This document shows positions 60,446 through 64,000 of a DNA stretch of 64,000 nucleotides, one piece after another. The stretch is taken from assembly GCF_900091415.1 (NCBI RefSeq), contig NZ_FMHU01000001.1:1984001-2048000 (forward strand), given 5' to 3'. Origin of the DNA: Micromonospora inyonensis. Its GTDB lineage: Bacteria > Actinomycetota > Actinomycetes > Mycobacteriales > Micromonosporaceae. A program made the position numbers and the translations under genes. Below the pieces are notes generated by a model. That model was given only the letters and a program-made list of their open reading frames with translations, was not told where the DNA came from and ran no database searches. Position 1 is the stretch's first letter; every line of letters starts with the position of its first letter.

Positions 60446-60934
60446 ATGACCGAGCCGCGCTGGCTGGACGAGCAGGAGAGCCGCATGTGGCGGGCCTACC
60501 TGCGCATGCACCGCGCCGTCGAGGTCGCCGTCGACCGCCAGCTCAGCGAAGCCGGCATCTCCCGCCCCGACTACGAGGTGCTGGTACCGCTCTCCGAAGC
60601 CGAGGGGCGGACCATGCGCGTTCGGAACCTGGCCATCTGGCTCGGGTGGAACCGTAGCCGCATCGCACACCAGCTTCGCCGCATGGAACAACGAGGGCTG
60701 ATCACCCGCTTCGAATGCTCCGCCGACGCCCGCGGCACCATGGTCAGACTGACCGACCAGGGCTACGCCGCCGTCGTCGCGGCCGCGCCGGGCCACGTCG
60801 AAACCGTCCGCAACGTCCTCGTCGACCAGCTCGACCAGGACGAGATCGCCCAGTTGACCGCCATCGCCGAACGGGTCGTGGCCGCCGCCGGCTGGTGCCA
60901 GCTACCGCACTCCGGAACGGTCCACGGTTGCTGA
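60446..60934 (+). CDS. MarR-family regulator of azoR
   Basis: A 162-residue winged-helix regulator: EQESRMWRAYLRMHRAVEVA, AGISRPDYEVLVPLSEAEGR, RNLAIWLGWNRSRIAHQLRR recognition helix, and GLITRFECSADARGTMVRLT wing. One or two cysteines (FECSAD, GWCQLP) may sense oxidants, but this is a guess. It stands divergent from azoR with twin operators between, which is the standard arrangement for a MarR repressor of a quinone reductase. Confidence 0.92.
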   Translation: MTEPRWLDEQESRMWRAYLRMHRAVEVAVDRQLSEAGISRPDYEVLVPLSEAEGRTMRVRNLAIWLGWNRSRIAHQLRRMEQRGLITRFECSADARGTMVRLTDQGYAAVVAAAPGHVETVRNVLVDQLDQDEIAQLTAIAERVVAAAGWCQLPHSGTVHGC

Positions 60935-61057
60935 CGGGACGGCTACCCTGCACGGTGTCGGCTGTTGGTCTCCGAGTACCGCTCAACGGGCGGGTGTCGT
61001 AGTGGGGACGTACCGTCGTCTCAGGCAGTGATGTCATGACCGAGGACGGTGAGGGCG

Positions 61058-61819
61058 ATGTCCGGCAAGGGCGAAGTCAACCAGCCCACGCGTGAGTTCC
61101 CGGAGTACCCGGCCGGCCCGTCGTCGACCGATCCGGCAACCGCCGTCGGAAGCGACGGACCCGCCGACGCCGGTCGTCGTGGCCTGCCGCGTGGGCTGAT
61201 CCTGGTGCTGGGGGCCGCCGCGCTGGCCGTGGTGGTCCTGCTCGGTACGCAGGCGGCCGGCCTCTGGCCGAGCTGGCGCAACCCGTTCGCCGAGGAGACG
61301 ACCGATCGCAGCCAGCCGCCCCTGCTGAAGTCGATCCGGGACCTCAGCCGGTACGTGGCCGCCGAGGGCAACTTCCAGGTCGTCGTCGATCTGGAGACCG
61401 ACCGGAAGTACGTCCCGGACTTCCTGCTCAACGAGCGCACCCTCTTCGTCGGCGCGGGCCGGGTGGAGGCGTACGTCGACTTCTCGAAGATCGCCGAGGG
61501 GGCGGTGAAGCAGTCGGCCGACGGGAAGTCCGCCGAGATCGTCCTGCCCGCCCCGCAACTCGGCGAGACGAACCTCGACATCGAGAAGAGCTACGTCTTC
61601 GCCGAGAAGCGCGGCCTGCTCAACCGGCTCGGGGACGTCTTCGCCGACGACCCGAACCGGCAACGTGAGGTCTACCGTCTCGCCGAAGAGCGGATCACCA
61701 CTGCCGCCCGGGACAGCGGGCTCACCGCTCGCGCCGAGGCGAACACCCGCAAGATGCTGGAGGGGCTGCTCCGCTCGCTCGGCTACCAGACGGTCACCGT
61801 CACCTACGCCGCGCCCTGA
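61058..61819 (+). CDS. DUF4230 membrane-anchored protein
   Basis: A 253-residue protein with a disordered start, one membrane helix (GLILVLGAAALAVVVLLG, about residues 44-61) and a DUF4230 domain outside the membrane: LLKSIRDLSRYVAAEGNFQV, ETDRKYVPDFLLNERTLFVG, AGRVEAYVDFSKIAEGAVKQ, and LPAPQLGETNLDIEKSYVFA. The C-terminus is helical. The function of DUF4230 is unknown. ATG 61058 is chosen; GTG 61049 is three codons earlier and equally possible. It stands alone. Confidence 0.87.
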   Translation: MSGKGEVNQPTREFPEYPAGPSSTDPATAVGSDGPADAGRRGLPRGLILVLGAAALAVVVLLGTQAAGLWPSWRNPFAEETTDRSQPPLLKSIRDLSRYVAAEGNFQVVVDLETDRKYVPDFLLNERTLFVGAGRVEAYVDFSKIAEGAVKQSADGKSAEIVLPAPQLGETNLDIEKSYVFAEKRGLLNRLGDVFADDPNRQREVYRLAEERITTAARDSGLTARAEANTRKMLEGLLRSLGYQTVTVTYAAP

Positions 61820-62005
61820 CCCGTCCGAACCGCCGCCTGCCGTGTGTCCGTCGCCGACTGCCCGTTCCTGGTCCGCGACGCCCCGGTGGGCGGCGGCACG
61901 GTCATTGGGCGCCGGTTGGGGCGTCTGTCGCGCAGGACTTGTCGTCGGCAGACGGTGGCCATATCACTCCGAGTGACCCCGGGCCCGCAGGCCCACATCC
62001 TCCGG

Positions 62006-62139
62006 TTTCCCTTTGCTCTGCACCCCAATACGCGCCAGGCACTCTCGGTGAGCGCGCGTTCTTGTACGCTGGCTCCCGTTGACGCTGCAGCCCCTGCTCA
62101 TAGTCGGTGTCGCATATCTGGGTGCAGAGCAAAGGGAAA
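62006..62139. repeat. 134-bp element with 20-bp inverted repeats
   Basis: TTTCCCTTTGCTCTGCACCC (62006-62025) and GGGTGCAGAGCAAAGGGAAA (62120-62139) are perfect; weaker pairing runs nine bases further in. The 94-base core has no open frame. The 561-base gap 61820-62380 holds nothing else except ordinary intergenic sequence. Shape and size suit a MITE-like or REP-like element. Confidence 0.9.
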
Positions 62140-62380
62140 ACTCGGGGATGGCGTGTCCCGGTGAAGGGTCACCCACCGTGAGACCGGAAGCCACTCCGAA
62201 CGCCTGGACGCAGCGTGACTATGGATGGCTGGCGTCGTAGGGCCATCCTCGCCGGGGCGTCCGTGTGGCACACCGCACCGCGCTCGGAACGCCCCGCACC
62301 GGACGCGGCGCCCGCCCCGGTGAGTCGGGGCGGGCGCCGTTGGTCGTGGCGGCCGTGCCATGTCGTCGTGGCGGTGCGGG

Positions 62381-62584
62381 TCAGTACTGGACGGCGTACC
62401 GGTCCTCGTTGGGCATCAGGAGCCAGAGCACCAGGTAGACGATCACCTGGGTGCCGGGCAGCAGCAACGACAGCAGGAACAACAGTCGGACGAAACCGGG
62501 GGACCTGCCGAACCGCTGGGCCAGGCCGGCACAGACACCGGCGAACATGCGCCCCTGACGGGGCCGGACCAGTTTGCGACTCAT
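62381..62584 (-). CDS. PspC-domain membrane protein
   Basis: A 67-residue protein that is a single PspC domain: KLVRPRQGRMFAGVCAGLAQ, RFGRSPGFVRLLFLLSLLLP, and VIVYLVLWLLMPNED. Two membrane helices. PspC proteins sense envelope stress in phage-shock systems; small free-standing forms are common in actinomycetes and not characterised. ATG 62584 is the start. It is divergent from sdaA across 256 bases in which I see no further gene. Confidence 0.9.
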   Translation of the reverse strand: MSRKLVRPRQGRMFAGVCAGLAQRFGRSPGFVRLLFLLSLLLPGTQVIVYLVLWLLMPNEDRYAVQY

Positions 62585-62840
62585 GGTCGTCTACTCCCAC
62601 TCTGCGGCGCTTTGGCCGCCTCTGTAATCCACGGTAGGTGGGGCGTGCCACCGCGCCCTCAGCCCCGAGGTGGATTGGCCACCGGCGTACCCGTAGGTGG
62701 TTACCCGTCCCGGGTCGGGGTGACGCGTCCCTTCCGGCATCGACCGCCCTGGGTGTATCGGCGGCCGGGCGGGGAATCCGTGACCAGGGCGGGTACGCTC
62801 GCCGGCGGCCCCGCCGACGCCACTGGGGCCGAGGGGAGAA

Positions 62841-64000
<1,160 letters not shown>

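Overview
The window is high-GC DNA (mostly above 70 % G+C, many GTG starts, gene overlaps of the ATGA/GTGA type) from an actinomycete. The gene set fits the Micromonosporaceae, and Micromonospora or a close relative is the best guess: SepH, DUF3027, DUF2530, DUF4230, futalosine-pathway menaquinone genes, a split Ku/LigD end-joining locus, an XPB-type helicase with its Helicase_C_3 partner, and the short hairpin repeats typical of that family. No species can be named from the sequence alone.

Layout. Positions 1-5.4 kb look like a decayed accessory region: the tail of an acyl-CoA ligase, a tRNA-like/integrase scar, an intact DHFR-family/HxlR pair, an ECF sigma factor cut off at the same point as a MazG-like fragment, and frameshifted acetyltransferase and methyltransferase genes. 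Positions 5.5-6.4 kb carry the first copy of a small module (short GntR regulator plus a DivIVA-like/Cys-rich protein). From 6.5 to 26.5 kb comes a mostly orderly chromosome: secreted phospholipase-D-like protein, flavin enzymes, Hsp20, a heptose-type glycosylation group (GT9, GT2, HldE), an MFS exporter, a fatty acyl-CoA ligase, quinone reductase, HAD phosphatase, FKBP isomerase, then ku with separate ligase and polymerase genes, and an unusual KAS III-like enzyme.

A small secreted protein at 27.1 kb is followed by the second copy of the GntR/DivIVA/Cys-rich module (27.4-28.6 kb). From 28.7 to 43 kb lie the XPB helicase and Helicase_C_3 protein, an L,D-transpeptidase, a long cold-shock protein, mqnD and mqnB separated by a wrecked XRE regulator and repeats, an MFS protein, DUF3027, DUF2530 and a purine permease. 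From 43 to 55.7 kb follow a MarR-controlled MFS exporter, ThpR, SepH, SerC, a citrate synthase, PdxH, another MFS protein, an epimerase, a nitroreductase, and an acyl-CoA dehydrogenase.

Positions 55.8-59.7 kb form a small accessory segment (NUDIX protein, uridine-kinase remnant, two TPR-type regulators and a 49-codon membrane protein) bounded by 44-bp direct repeats of the azoreductase 3' end. The window closes with azoR and its divergent MarR regulator with twin operators, a DUF4230 protein, a PspC protein and the start of serine deaminase sdaA.

Several repeat families sit between genes: a GGGGTCCCC-type hairpin (10.9 and 48.8 kb), a CTGCCCCG-type hairpin (29.4 and 37.2 kb), an 82-bp palindrome (55.7 kb) and a 134-bp inverted repeat (62.0 kb). 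No rRNA, complete tRNA, CRISPR array or intact insertion sequence was found.
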